A stretch of DNA of 64,000 bases from Corallium rubrum. Lineage: Eukaryota; Cnidaria; Anthozoa; Scleralcyonacea; Coralliidae. Where the stretch lies: contig OZ035998.1 of the NCBI GenBank assembly GCA_964035015.1, forward strand, positions 20,328,227-20,392,226, read 5' to 3'. Positions 1 through 10,963 of this stretch are shown piece after piece. The notes under the pieces were generated by a model. The model was not told where the DNA came from. It worked only from the letters and a program-made list of their open reading frames with translations, and made no database searches. Position numbers and translations under genes: made by a program. The number at the start of each line of letters is the position of its first letter. The stretch's first letter is position 1.

Positions 1-1921
1 TCCAGAAACTGTATTTACACTTTGTTTATTTTAAACAGTATGTTTACTTTGAGCGGAGCTTGCCAGTTTTTTTGAAAAATGATGCGCGCGCAACACCCTG
101 AAACTCGCCTATTACCAGAACAACGATAACAACAGCAACAACAATAACAATAACAGCAACTTAACAACAACAACAGCTACCGCAACGACTATTACCACAC
201 CAACCGACCAACCAACCTCGTACCCGGGGCCTTACCTCGACATTCCCTAACAGAGTTGGAAAAAAGTATTCATCCTTTCTGCGGGTAGATTTTCAAGTTT
301 TCACAATCTTTTCTTCAAAATAGCGTGAATTTTTGCTTTGCATGTGAAATTCATAAATAGCGTGATTTTTACCTTAACTTTCCAGCTATGCCTGGGTAAG
401 CTTTGCAGTACTGCCACTCAAGCCGAGTTGTTGCTGGCTGCTAGTCTCAGTATAACCTGCTACTGCATGGCCGATGCTATACTACTTTCGATTGTTTTTG
501 AGAAGCAGACTTCAGGTGTCTCGCCGTGACTGTCAGTGCAGTGCATTTGTTGGTTAGCCGAGGCTTTGCTGCAAAACAAACATCTGCCTTATTAACACTC
601 TATACCTGATTGAGTATAACGTTCTTTGATTCTAAATTGTTTGATGTGTCATTTGACTTCGTATTGTCTCATCTCTGTCTCATTAAGAATTATATTTTAC
701 TGCCCAGATTCTGGGCAGTCGAGTGACCACAACGAGCCAGGGTCTTTGCTCCAGCAGTTAGGGAAGTTCCGAGCTAAGGCCCTGGGTACGAGATTGTACC
801 AGTGAACTCTATATATACCTGGAAGGAACAGCAGAAAATTTTGTCTGCGCTGTTTAAAAAATCGCGGGCTCATCGTGTTTTGTGATCGTCTGTGGCGAAA
901 TTTTGAAAATGTGGGGAAGGTATGACGACCAAGATATCTTCAAGATTTACTACAATCTGTCGGTTAACCAGAGTTTTAAACTATGTTGTCCAATTAGTGG
1001 AAACACTGACGTTCTTCTGATAGGTGAAAGAAGACATTTTAGCCAGAAAGGTGTATAAATATCGAAGACGAAATGATGGTAGGAAGAAGCCGCATTGTAG
1101 TCAAATTGATAGTGAATGTTTGATCGTCTATAAACTGAAAATTTGCCTACTGCGTCAAAATTAAATGCTGGTTTCCTTTTATTCCATTGCTGCTTTTGAT
1201 ATCTGAGAGGTATTTCGTAATGGGAAAATTGTAGAAAGTGGGTAAATTGTGTATTCATTCCTTTCATCCGACGACTTGTTTACTAGTTAGTGCTGTCTTT
1301 AAAACGTATTCAGATTCTGTCTTATGTCGAGCAAGACGTCTTAACTGCCACAATGTTGTGCTAAATTTATGTATAATTCCGTTCGTACATAGTAATATAT
1401 AATCAGTTTTTTTTGTCTCACTCAGATCTTACAATAAAGTTTGACATGCCTACGCTACTAATTTCATTGCGGCGACGACATGCAAATATTGTCAATTTCT
1501 GCAAAATCTGCCTTATTGCCACAAAAGATTTTTACCGATTGTCAGTCTTTAGTTGATTTTCTTAAATTTTAACGACACTTTTGTTCTCAAAATTGTAGAA
1601 ATGGGGCTTTGAGCTCAATTAAACTGCGTGCGTTTGAAGCCACGGCATGTTGACTACAACGTACTCCAGTCGTTGTCACCCTATTTAATATCGTACGATT
1701 CACTAAAATATCTTTCTATTTCTTCACGTTGTGAGAGGCTGCTTCTGACTGTTTCCAGTGTCCTTTCACAAACGTTTTACAAACTATACACCTTTTTCTG
1801 GGGGAAATAAGAGTTGAGGGGGGGGGGATTTACCTCCATCTTTGTTTACGTTTTTGAAGTCCCCAGACTGCCCACGACAACTCGCGCGACGCATGCGCAG
1901 ACAAAATTTCCTGCTGCTCCT
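1..1921. other. no recognisable gene
   Basis: I see no protein family, RNA gene or long inverted repeat here. An imperfect AAC-rich low-complexity run lies at about 118-176, a short palindrome (CTGCCCAGA-TTCTGGGCAG) at about 701-719, and an eight-base G run near 1819. Small ORFs in this stretch show no motif or family resemblance and look like chance reading frames. Confidence 0.5.
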
Positions 1922-3460
1922 GCCAAAGCAAAATGGCGGGAGAGGAGCGGGCGTTTTGTGTGGCAGAGGACTTTTGCTTTTTAAACGAATGTCATCAAAT
2001 AAAATAGCAAAAAAACTTAACTTTACGGTTAAGGAGGTTTTTACTCGGACTCTAAACTAGATATAAGGCAATCGCGGCGGGTTTCTGTTGGAAATATTGA
2101 CTCGGGTTGACTGGACAAACAATGGCAGTTCGAAGATAAACATTCTAGAAGAAGCGTCTTAATGTACAATTGTAGGTGAGTAGACTTGGCTATTTAATCT
2201 CATAAGAATCTTTTGTTATAGGACTAAGCGGCGACGCCTAGTTTACTTAGATCGCAAATATTTTGTGCATCGGAATGCATGTTGAGGACTTTTTCGTCTC
2301 TGCAATCTCGAGCAAGTTTTCTTTAATTGCCACCAGTCGTTCGATAAACATTTAAGTAAGAGAAAGACCTTTAAATTTGTTTTGGCGCCAGTAAACCCGG
2401 TTTCCTTGTCAACGGCAAAGCTCAGGTCTTTTGCAAAAGCGTTAACTTGAACAGAAACTGTAATTTGGTTATTCTTGTTGTATTTTGTTTCTGAATTTCT
2501 TTGTAACCGTGGAAGAAGCTTCTTGACACCATTAATTGCTGTAGGTTTTAAACATAGGTTAGTTGTGTGTTTTTTAAATATAAACATTTAGCTAAAAAGT
2601 TGATTTTCCAAGCTGACAAGGCAGTTGGCACAATTTAAAATTATTATTGTTGTTTGATAATTGTTTATAAAGGCTTTTTTATAAATTTGATAAAAAGATA
2701 ATTAATTTAATTTGTATTATAGAATTCTAAATAATTCAGTTTAACTATTAGCAAGATTTAGTTACTAGGTTAAAATTCAAATAATAATTGTGTACAAATT
2801 TATATAAATAGTTAGGATAGTTAGATATAATGTTAAATAAGTAAATAAATTAATATTAAATAAATAAACAGAAGCCAAACCACAAACAATGAATGAAGAA
2901 AACAACAAATTACTCCAGCTACAGGACACAAAGTCATGGACAAGAGATTTAAAGTCACTTCCACTATTTTCACATAATCTGCTGCAAAAACATTTTATAA
3001 CTGAAACCCAAGCAGATGACAGTGCAACTGGTGCTTATGAACACAAGAAATTAGGTTTACTTACCAACTTTTCAAAGATACAGTAGGTATGTGAAACAAG
3101 TTCAAGTGAAACCAGAAGTGAAAATAGATGGTGACCAAGTACAGTATGTTATTCAAAAAGAACAGTCCATGCATCAATGAAGAGTAAAAGTTAGTTATCT
3201 ATGTGCACTTAAATCAGTCAACAGGAGTGTTGTTTGTGCCAATTGTTTGTGCAAATTGTTTGTGCAAAAAGAATTGGAAAAAGTGGATGCAGCAAACATG
3301 TCAGTGATGTTGCTGCACTATTGTTTTAATTCTTGTTTATTATTACAGTTGGCATTAACAGAAGTTCCTGATGATATCCAACCTGAACACAGCTTCTTTA
3401 ACAATGGCATGTGCCAAGAAATTATGTAACATATGAAGCAATGCTTTTGAGGATTTAAGA
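1922..3460 (+). repeat. left arm of the giant palindrome
   Basis: Inverted-repeat arm whose reverse complement is found at 3930-5022 plus 7963-8382. The uninterrupted stretch around 2350-2362 (CTTACTTAA read on the other strand) preserves the empty target site of the element now sitting at 5027-7958. Confidence 0.8.
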
Positions 3461-3926
3461 TGTGGTAATGCCTCTTATGAAAAGGGTGACAAAGGAAGAA
3501 AACATGAATTACCAAACAGAGATGCAGTCAACTACAATCCTACCCCACATTTTGCAAGAGAATTGCAGCCATGCCAAAATAGAGGAATTGACCCATGGGT
3601 TAGAACAGGCAGGGAAAGCTAGTTACCTCAGTAAATTGTTGGTATCAAATGACTACAGTATATAAAATTATTCATTTGAGAAACTACAGAATTGCAGGAT
3701 ATAACCTGCCATCTACATGACACTCATATTCAGGAACAAATGCTAGAAAATTTGCAAGTAGACACTAGTAACCAAACATATACTGTATATTAGATGAAAA
3801 TAATATGGGATTTGTGGAAGAAAATTTAGGTACAACACATAACACAACATTGGAAATTGAAAGGAACATCAGGAGCCAATCTGATTGTAAAAAATGGTAT
3901 GAGGAACAAAAGCTGAAACTGACTGC
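2889..3926 (+). pseudogene. broken SWIM zinc-finger / YqaJ-type gene
   Basis: A degenerate reading frame resembles the cnidarian multi-copy proteins that pair a SWIM zinc-finger region with a YqaJ-like (lambda exonuclease-type) recombinase domain. Recognisable pieces in order: a start with WTRDLKSLPLF and AYEHKKLG (2889-3060), frame-shifted YQLFKD and RYVKQVQVKPEV (3060-3130), VHASMK (3168-3185), LTEVPDDIQP (3352-3381), SYEKGDKGRKHELPNRDAVN (3474-3533), and RSQSDCKKWYEEQKLKLTAS near 3871-3930, which matches the start of a YqaJ fold. Several frameshifts and stops make it non-functional. The SWIM cysteine/histidine core is not intact. The gene is cut off where the palindrome folds back, so the YqaJ catalytic residues are absent. 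Confidence 0.6.
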
Positions 3927-3931
3927 CTCAA

Positions 3932-5022
3932 ACTTAAATCTTCAAAAGCATTGCTTCATATGTTACATAATTTCTTGGCACATGCCATTGTTAAAGAAGC
4001 TGTGTACAGGTTGGATATCATCAGGAACTTCTGTTAATACCAACTGTAATAATAAACAAGAATTAAAACAATAGTGCGGCAACATCACTGACATGTTTGC
4101 TGCATCCACTTTTTCCAATTCTTTTTGCACAAACAATTGGCACAAACAACACTCCTGTTGACTGATTTAAGTGCACATAGATAACTAACTTTTACTCTTC
4201 ATTGATGCATGGACTGTTCTTTTTGAATAACATATTGTACTTGGTCACCATCTATTTTCACTTCTGGTTTCACTTGAACTTGTTTCACATACCTACTGTA
4301 TCTTTGAAAAGCTTGTAAGTAAACCTAATTTCTTGTGTTCATAAGCACCAGTTGCACTGTCATCTGCTTGGGTTTCAGTTATAAAATGTTTTTGCAGCAG
4401 ATTATGTGAAAATAGTGGAAGTGACTTTAAATCTCTTGTCCATGACTTTGTGTCCTGTAGCTGGAGTAATTTGTTGTTTTCTTCATTCATTGTTTGTGGT
4501 TTGGCTTCTGTTTATTTATTTAATATTAATTTATTTACTTATTTAACATTATATCTAACTATCCTAACTATTTATATAAATTTGTACACAATTATTATTT
4601 GAATTTTAACCTAGTAACTAAATCTTGCTAATAGTTAAACTGAATTATTTAGAATTCTATAATACAAATTAAATTAATTATCTTTTTATCAAATTTATAA
4701 AAAAGCCTTTATAAACAATTATCAAACAACAATAATAATTTTAAATTGTGCCAACTGCCTTGTCAGCTTGGAAAATCAACTTTTAGCTAAATGTTTATAT
4801 TTAAAAAACACACAACTAACCTATGTTTAAAACCTACAGCAATTAATGGTGTCAAGAAGCTTCTTCCACGGTTACAAAGAAATTCAGAAACAAAATACAA
4901 CAAGAATAACCAAATTACAGTTTCTGTTCAAGTTAACGCTTTTGCAAAAGGCGTGAGCTTTGCCGTTGACAAGGAAACCGGGTTTACTGGCGCCAAAACA
5001 AATTTAAAGGTCTTTCTCTTAC
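3932..5022 (-). pseudogene. inverted second copy of the SWIM/YqaJ-type gene 5' part
   Basis: The minus strand repeats the first part of the pseudogene at 2889-3460, with the same start (4490 downward, WTRDLKSLPLF) and the same LTEVPDDIQP segment (about 3963-4145). It differs from the plus-strand copy by a few substitutions, for example LTSF for LTNF near the end of the first block and IQPVHSF for IQPEHSF. It contains no YqaJ part, so the palindrome duplicated only the 5' portion. It is not a working gene. Confidence 0.6.
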
Positions 5023-5988
5023 TTAAGAGGCCATCTCCCTAAAAACCGACCAACGGTTTTTGAAGGCAAAAATGAATTTCCTTTGTTTTTCGCCCATTAT
5101 TTACCTTTACTTCACTTACTATTAAACCGCTATAAAAATTGCCACTTGATAATTTGTTCTTCATTTTTGACACATTTTTTATGCTTCGGCTGGAACGGCT
5201 AAGATTCGAGCGGAAATGAGAGCTGACAATACCTCGAAATGATCTTGTTATTTCTCCACCAATTTAGATTTGAATTTCAATTCTTGCAGTGCAATATATA
5301 GACCTTGTATTTCATCTGGGTTGAAGGATACAAGCTCTTTGTTTTGTTTTGTATCAGATATGGTCTCTTTCTTTTGACTTACTTTTTAAATTCGCTTACG
5401 GCACCTGATTAGTCAAGTTTTATAAATTAAGATTTCTCTGAAGTGGCACCTAGCCTGGAAATGCCGTGTGTATTTCGTCGTAATATAATACCGTAAGTTT
5501 AGTAATCTTTAAAAACAGTTGTCGGCAAACGTATTTTGTAAGCGCACGAACCGCTCAAAGTTAAGCTATTGTTTCACTTTGTTTACATTGTCAAACCGGA
5601 AATGCCTTACGCTTTGCAGATAAGGCCGTTTTCGTTTCTCAATATTACATAAAAACAACTTCTTTTTATTTGAACTTATCTATAGAAAGCGAACGGGGCA
5701 TAATTTATAGGTCTATTCGGTTTTTAGGGTAAAAATGATTAAATATTCTATAGCCGATTCTTCATATATACTCATAACAATAGGAGCAGACATGTCGCAG
5801 CCTCCTAAGTGACAATTAAATAATTATAATTCATGAGCAACTGAAAGTTTATCATTTTCTCTGTTTACTTTGGTGTACTGTTCATATTTTTATAGCATGA
5901 AAAGGTGGCAGCATCTTATACTCCGGAAGAATCGATTAAACGTCTTAAGAATTTTTTAGACTTCACGAACAAATTAAATCGCTTTTAA

Positions 5989-6989
5989 GGCCTGGTTCAT
6001 ACGTCGCATTTAATTCAGACGAATTTAATTCATAGTTAAAGTCGACGTAAACTCGAATTTGTTTCATGCGACGAATTTAATTCAGTGACGAGCAAGGAAA
6101 ATCCCGCTAGATCGCGCCAAAAACGTCCAATACGCATGCGAAGTAAACAAAAATCTGATCACGGGCTCTAAAAATATGTTATCATAATTTATGCATTTAA
6201 TTCGATGCGACGATACAGCGACGTCTGAAACCAACACGCATTTCAGACGTTGTATCCTTCTCACCGTGACGGATACAACGTCTCAGACGAATTTAACTCT
6301 TCAGTCGAATTTAATTCGTTTCATACGTCGCTGTATCGTCGCATTTAATTAATTAATTGATTGAGTTAAATTCGTCTGAATTAAATGCGACGATACAGCG
6401 ACGTATGAAACGAATTAAATTCGACTGAAGAGTTAAATTCGTCTGAGGCCCCGTTTACACTATTACGGTACGGTTGTGGTCCGGATTGGGATGAGCGTTC
6501 CGTAACGAAAAAATCGTCTGTTTACACTATGACGGTACGGTAAATTTACCATAGCGTAGTGATTTGCAGCCGGAGTGCTAAGCGTAGTGACTACGCTACG
6601 GCAAACCACTCCGGAATAGTGTAAACACAACAAAGAAACGTAGTGATTTTTCAACGGAAAACTGACCGTACCGTAATAGTGTAAACGGGGCCTGAGACGT
6701 TGTATCCGTCACGGTGAGAAGGATACAACGTCTGAAATGCGTGTTGGTTTCAGACGTCGCTGATCGTCGCATCGAATTAAATGCATAAATTATGATAACA
6801 TATTTTTAGAGCCCGTGATCAGATTTTTGTTTACTTCGCATGCGTATTGGACGTTTTTGGGCGCGATCTAGCGGGATTTTCCTTGCTCGTGACTGAATTA
6901 AATTCGTCGCATGAAACAAATTCGAGTTTACGTCGACTTTAACTATGAATTAAATTCGTCTGAATTAAATGCGACGTATGGACCAGGCC
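5989..6989. mobile_element. nested TTAA-flanked palindromic element
   Basis: TIRs begin GGCCTGGTTCATACGTCGCA (5989) and end with the complement GGTCCATACG form (6989), flanked by TTAA at 5985-5988 and 6990-6993. The interior is built of repeats of ACGAATTTAATTC-type words and a second palindrome centred near 6351. It occupies the exact centre of the surrounding element, whose arms meet as GCTTTTAAAAGC when this insert is removed. No coding sequence was seen. Confidence 0.6.
6447..6692. mobile_element. 246-bp MITE with TGA target duplication
   Basis: The TIR GGCCCCGTTTACACTATTAC starts at 6447 and its complement ends at 6692. TGA flanks both sides (6444-6446 and 6693-6695). The mirror arm at about 6283-6296 holds the same sequence without the insert, with a single copy of the triplet, so it serves as an empty site. 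A 3-bp duplication fits PIF/Harbinger-type elements, but the superfamily is an inference. Confidence 0.7.
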
Positions 6990-8673
6990 TTAAAAGCGAT
7001 TTAATTTGTTCGTGAAGTCTAAAAAATTCTTAAGACGTTTAATCGATTCTTCCAGAGTATAAGATGCTGCCACCTTTTCATGCTATAAAAATATGAACAG
7101 TACACCGAAATAAACAGAGAAAATGTAAACTTTCAGTTGCTCATGAATTATAATTATTTAATTGTCACTTAGGAGGCTGCGACATGTCTGCTCCTATTGT
7201 ATATGAGTATATATGAAGAATCGGCTATAGAATATTTAATCATTTTTACCCTAAAAACAGAATAGACCTATAAATTATGCCCCGTTCGCTTTCTATAGAT
7301 AAGTTCAAATAAAAAGAAGTTGTTTTTATGTAATATTGAGAAACGAAAACGGCCTTATCTGCAAAGCGTAAGGCATTTCCGGTTCTGACAATGTAAACAA
7401 AGTGAAACAATAGCTTAACTTTGAGCGGTTCGTGCGCTTACAAAATACGTTTGCCGACAACTGTTTTTAAAGATTACTAAACTTACGATATTATATTACG
7501 ACGAAATACACACGACATTTCCAGGCTAGGTGCCACTTCAGAGAAATCTTAATTTATAAATCTTGACTAATCAGGTGCCGTAAGCGAATTTAAAAAGTAA
7601 GTCAAAAGAAAGAGACCATATCTGATACAAAACAAGACAAAGAGCTTGTATCCTTCAACCCAGATGAAATACAAGGTCCATATATTGCACTGCAAGAAAA
7701 AAATTTGAAATTCAAATCTAAATTGGTGGAGAAATAACAAGATCATTTCGAGGTATTGTCAGCTCTCATTTCCGCTCGAATCTTAGCCGTTCCAGCCAAA
7801 GCATAAAAAATGTGTCAAAAATGAAGAACAAATTATCAAGTGGCAATTTTTATAGCGGTTTAATAGTAAGTGAGGTAAAGGTAAATAATGGGCGAAAAAC
7901 AAAGGAAATTCATTTTTGCCTTCAAAAACCGTTGGTCGGTTTTTAGGGAGATAGCCTCTTAAATGTTTATCGAACGACTGGTGGTAATTAAGGAAAACTT
8001 GCTCGAGATTGCAGAGTCCTCAACATGCATTCCGATGCACAAAATATTTGCAATCTAAGTAAACTAGGCGTCGCCGCTTAGTCCTATAACAAAAGATTCT
8101 TATGAGATTAAATAGCCAAGTCTACTCACCTACAATTGTACATTAAGACGCTTCTTCTAGAATGTTTATCTTCGAACTGCCATTGCTTGTCCAGTCAACC
8201 CGAGTCATTATTTCCAACAAAAACCGCCGCGATTGCCTTATATCTAGTTTAGAGTCCGAGTAAAAACCTCCTTAACCGTAAAGATAAGTTTTTTTGCTAT
8301 TTTATTTGATGACATTCGTTTAAAAAGCAAAAGTCCTCTGCCACACAAAACGCCCGCTCCTCTCCCGCCATTTTGCTTGGCGGATGAGCGTTACCACTCT
8401 ACCATGATGCATTGCGGTTTTTGCTAAAAGGGGAAAGGTGCATCTGGTACCATGGACCATGCGTCAAGATTAGTGCCAGCAGGGCAAAAAAGATGAATAT
8501 GTTCAAATTAATAGCAATCTTGACAAGCACAAAAAACTTGATCGTAATACAACGTATTACTTCAGTCATGACGAAGTGATTTATAGACAGTACAACTGCA
8601 CAACTCTTTGTGATCTATTTTCATATACGGGTAGATGTATTCTATTTTATACACGCATGCATAAAGTTTTTAA

Positions 8674-8943
8674 AGGTGATGTACAGTCCATTCTGCGCAT
8701 GACCATGGGATCCCCCAAAAATGACATTCGTAGATAATTACATGAAGTACTCAGCTCAATGTTTAGGCAGAAAACCAAGCGATTCGGCGAGTTTTGTTTG
8801 AGCAAATATTTTGTTTTGAGTACAAGTAATGAAGAGGTAGTAAGAAAAGCTTACAATCTTGAATAAGGTATCAGTGTATTTTCTTGTAAATAAAGATGTA
8901 AACATTAGTTTCGTACATGCGCAGAACGGACTGTATGTCACCT
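8674..8943. mobile_element. 270-bp TTAA-flanked MITE
   Basis: Imperfect TIRs AGGTGATGTACAGTCCATTC (8674) and its complement ending AGGTGAC-type (8943) are flanked by TTAA at 8670-8673 and 8944-8947. No coding content. The stretches on either side (8383-8669 and 8948-9237) show nothing recognisable. Confidence 0.65.
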
Positions 8944-9237
8944 TTAAATGGGTTAATGCCTCGTGAAAAACACTTGCTTGCCCTACCGAAATGTTTGCTC
9001 TGCAGGCTATAAATGATCTATCAGTTGGGCTTGTTGCAAAATATCATGGATCAGTAAGTGTTAAATTTGTTGTTTAGCCCCGGGAGTAGTGGCGTGTAAC
9101 GAGTATTTGTCATTAAACTGTCCACTGCACCCACGGGCTTTATTAATGTTTTGTTTAGACCTCTGAACAAAACCCCCAGGGAAAGCCGATGATAAGTGCA
9201 TTGTGTAATATTTCATAAACGAGTGCGAGTGTTTTAT

Positions 9238-9468
9238 CAGGGTTTCCAAACAGGCGAGAACAATTGAATTCACGAGGCTGTTCACCAAGCGATTTTTATA
9301 ATTGTTCTCGAGAGTTTGTAAAACACGAAAGGCAATGAAACACGAGGCCGGCACGGCCGAGTGGTTTTTGTTGTCTTGAGTGTTTTACAAACTCGAGAGA
9401 ACAATTATGAAAATCGCGCGGTGAACAGTCGAGTGAATTCAATTGTTCTCAAGTGTTTGGAAACCCTG
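9238..9468. mobile_element. 231-bp foldback element
   Basis: CAGGGTTTCCAAACA at 9238 pairs with TGTTTGGAAACCCTG at 9468. The inner segments GAGAACAATTGAATTCACGA and their complement continue the hairpin around a centre near 9353. No clear target-site duplication is visible. Confidence 0.65.
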
Positions 9469-9488
9469 GTAAAACTAACCTGAATGTC

Positions 9489-9573
9489 AGGCCTTTATTT
9501 GTTCCCGCCTTCCGCTAAACCCGGTAGGCGGGCAAGGTGCGGGCGAGCGAGAAGGCGAGAAAAATAAAGGCCT
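9489..9573 (+). repeat. 85-bp AGGCCTTTATT hairpin repeat, copy 1
   Basis: A short inverted-repeat unit begins AGGCCTTTATTT and ends AAATAAAGGCCT, with GC-rich arms (CGCCTTCCGCT and GCGAGAAGGCG). The same unit with the same flanks lies inverted at 19245-19329. The two copies with flanks (9476-9597 and 19226-19342) form a long-range inverted pair around the helicase fragment and the IS3EU-like element. Confidence 0.7.
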
Positions 9574-9813
9574 GAGGAAACTCTTAACAAAACTGTGGGT
9601 TCTCCGTCCATCTCATGGACGGGAGCTCTGATTGGCTGACTAATTGAAGTAAGGATTTTGATTGGTCCATTCAGATAAACAACTGCCCAAAGGTGCACCG
9701 TCAAGGTGCACACCGTGACAAGCCAGACAATTGAGACAAAGTCATCGCGGCCATTTCCCGAATCTGTTTATCGTGTACGTTTTTGTGACCATTCATTCGT
9801 TTAATCATTTATT

Positions 9814-10103
9814 ATGTCGCAAAGTCAAACCATAGAAGGATTTTTCGAAACTGCTTTGTTATTGACGCATTTCGGCTATGAGTCTTTGAAACCAGAACAA
9901 ACGACGTGCATTCGAAAGCTCGCTGTTGTCTGTTGACAGCCAAGATGTCTTTGCTGTTTTGCCCACTGCATGGTTTTGGTAAAAGTCTGATATATCAGAT
10001 ATTGCCATTTGTGTTCTGTGAACTTCATCGACTTCAACATGGCACGGTGAGGAATTTCGTTGTAGCAGGTGGAGACCGTGCGAAAAACAGTCTACTTAAT
10101 TAA
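9814..10103 (+). pseudogene. broken RecQ-like helicase N-terminus
   Basis: The frame starts at ATG 9814 with MSQSQTIEGFF and then FGYESLKPEQ, which resembles the Q-motif region upstream of RecQ helicase domains. A shifted frame follows with SQDVFAVLPT. After a further shift, caused by an apparent four-base insertion GCAT, comes GFGKSLIYQILPFVF, the Walker A loop and helix of a RecQ/DEAD-type ATPase. The rest of the helicase is missing. The fragment lies between the two halves of the 9476/19342 inverted repeat, so it may be captured cargo of that element. At 10104-10660 I see nothing recognisable, apart from AT-rich sequence. Confidence 0.55.
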
Positions 10104-10666
10104 TTGGGTCCTTCGTTCGATGATCAGTGACGATCGCTACTGAAGGCGAAGCCGATGCGAAAGCTCAAGTTGTTTATGGCAGTGCTGAACAATGGTTGTC
10201 AGAAAAGTGGACCCGTAAGTTACAAAACGGGAATCTCGGAGCAGTTTATAGTCTTAGTTGTGGATGACTGAGTTTATACGGTTGAGACGTGTTTATAATT
10301 ATGTATCAATATATTAATTAAATGGTCTACCTGCATTCTAAAATTTAAATTCTAATGCTACAAAATTATATATTTATTAATTTAGTCGAAAATATATCAA
10401 GGCGGCTATCAAATCGTGTTTATCTTTTATTATGGTGGAAGTTTGAATCAATATATATGTATATTCACAAATTGTCAAATTTCTCGGTTTCTTATCGTAG
10501 TTTCCAATTCTTCGACTTCTTCTCTAGATCGGGTCTAGATATACCATGGCTCGTGTATTTATTGCAAGTCTACCTAGACTAGTCTGGACTAAAACCAGAC
10601 GCGGAGAAAGACTATATATTTCTGTGGGATGAAATCAAAACATACGCTTTGAGATTTTGACAACTC

Positions 10667-10962
10667 TATGGTGGCCGAGAACTGCCATTGCATTTTTAAC
10701 ACTCTTTTATATATATATTTTTTTTATTAATTTTTTTTGTAGTTAAGTAAATAAAAATCCATAATTAAAAAAAAATAAAGGAAAAACATTTAAAATTAAA
10801 TAAAAATCAAATCATTTTGAAATAAATTCATAAAAATAAAGGAAAAATATTTAAAATTAAATACAAATCAATTCATTTTAAAATAAATTCAAAATTCCCC
10901 ATGGCCTAGAGCTGCCATAGTATACCGGCATGCACTACGGGTTACCGAAGCATTATATTCAA
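10667..10962 (+). repeat. left terminal inverted repeat of the IS3EU-like element
   Basis: AT-rich TIR whose complement is at 18853-19167. It ends at CATGCACTACGGGTTACCGA (10930-10949), right before the start codon of the alpha-kinase gene. The matching sequence at the other end lies right before the start codon of the integrase gene, so both genes may share the same TIR-borne promoter (inference). Confidence 0.75.
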
Positions 10963-10963
10963 A

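Larger units (their letters stand above)
5027..7958. mobile_element. TTAA-flanked palindromic element (piggyBac- or Kolobok-like target site)
   Basis: Terminal inverted repeats start GAGGCCATCTCCCTAAAAAC (5027) and end with its near-perfect complement (7958). Both ends abut TTAA (5023-5026 and 7959-7962). The opposite arm of the host palindrome near 2350 has the same flanks joined by a single TTAA, proving insertion with a TTAA duplication. The two halves (5027-5988 and 6990-7958) are complementary over almost their whole length. No transposase is present, so it is non-autonomous. TTAA targets are known for piggyBac and Kolobok; the TIRs alone do not decide between them. Confidence 0.8.
1922..8382. 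mobile_element. giant foldback (palindromic) element
   Basis: The left arm 1922-3460 is repeated as reverse complement at 3930-5022 and again at 7963-8382, so the two right pieces form one arm split by a later insertion (5027-7958). The ends share AAAATGGCGGGAGAGGAGCG (1931-1950) and its complement (8359-8378). Without the insert the element is about 3.5 kb, with a loop of about 470 bases at 3461-3929. The arms carry the same broken SWIM/YqaJ-type coding sequence in opposite directions. They are nearly identical but differ at scattered bases, so this is not a simple assembly mirror. No convincing target-site duplication was found, and the superfamily is unknown. Confidence 0.75.

Noticed and set aside
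1922-8382. Palindrome as an assembly artefact
   Set aside because: Arms differ at scattered bases, and one arm holds a TTAA insertion that the other lacks, so they are two real sequences. Long reads would still be useful.
9061-9354. 97-codon minus-strand ORF
   Set aside because: It runs through the arm of the foldback at 9238-9468 and has no family resemblance.
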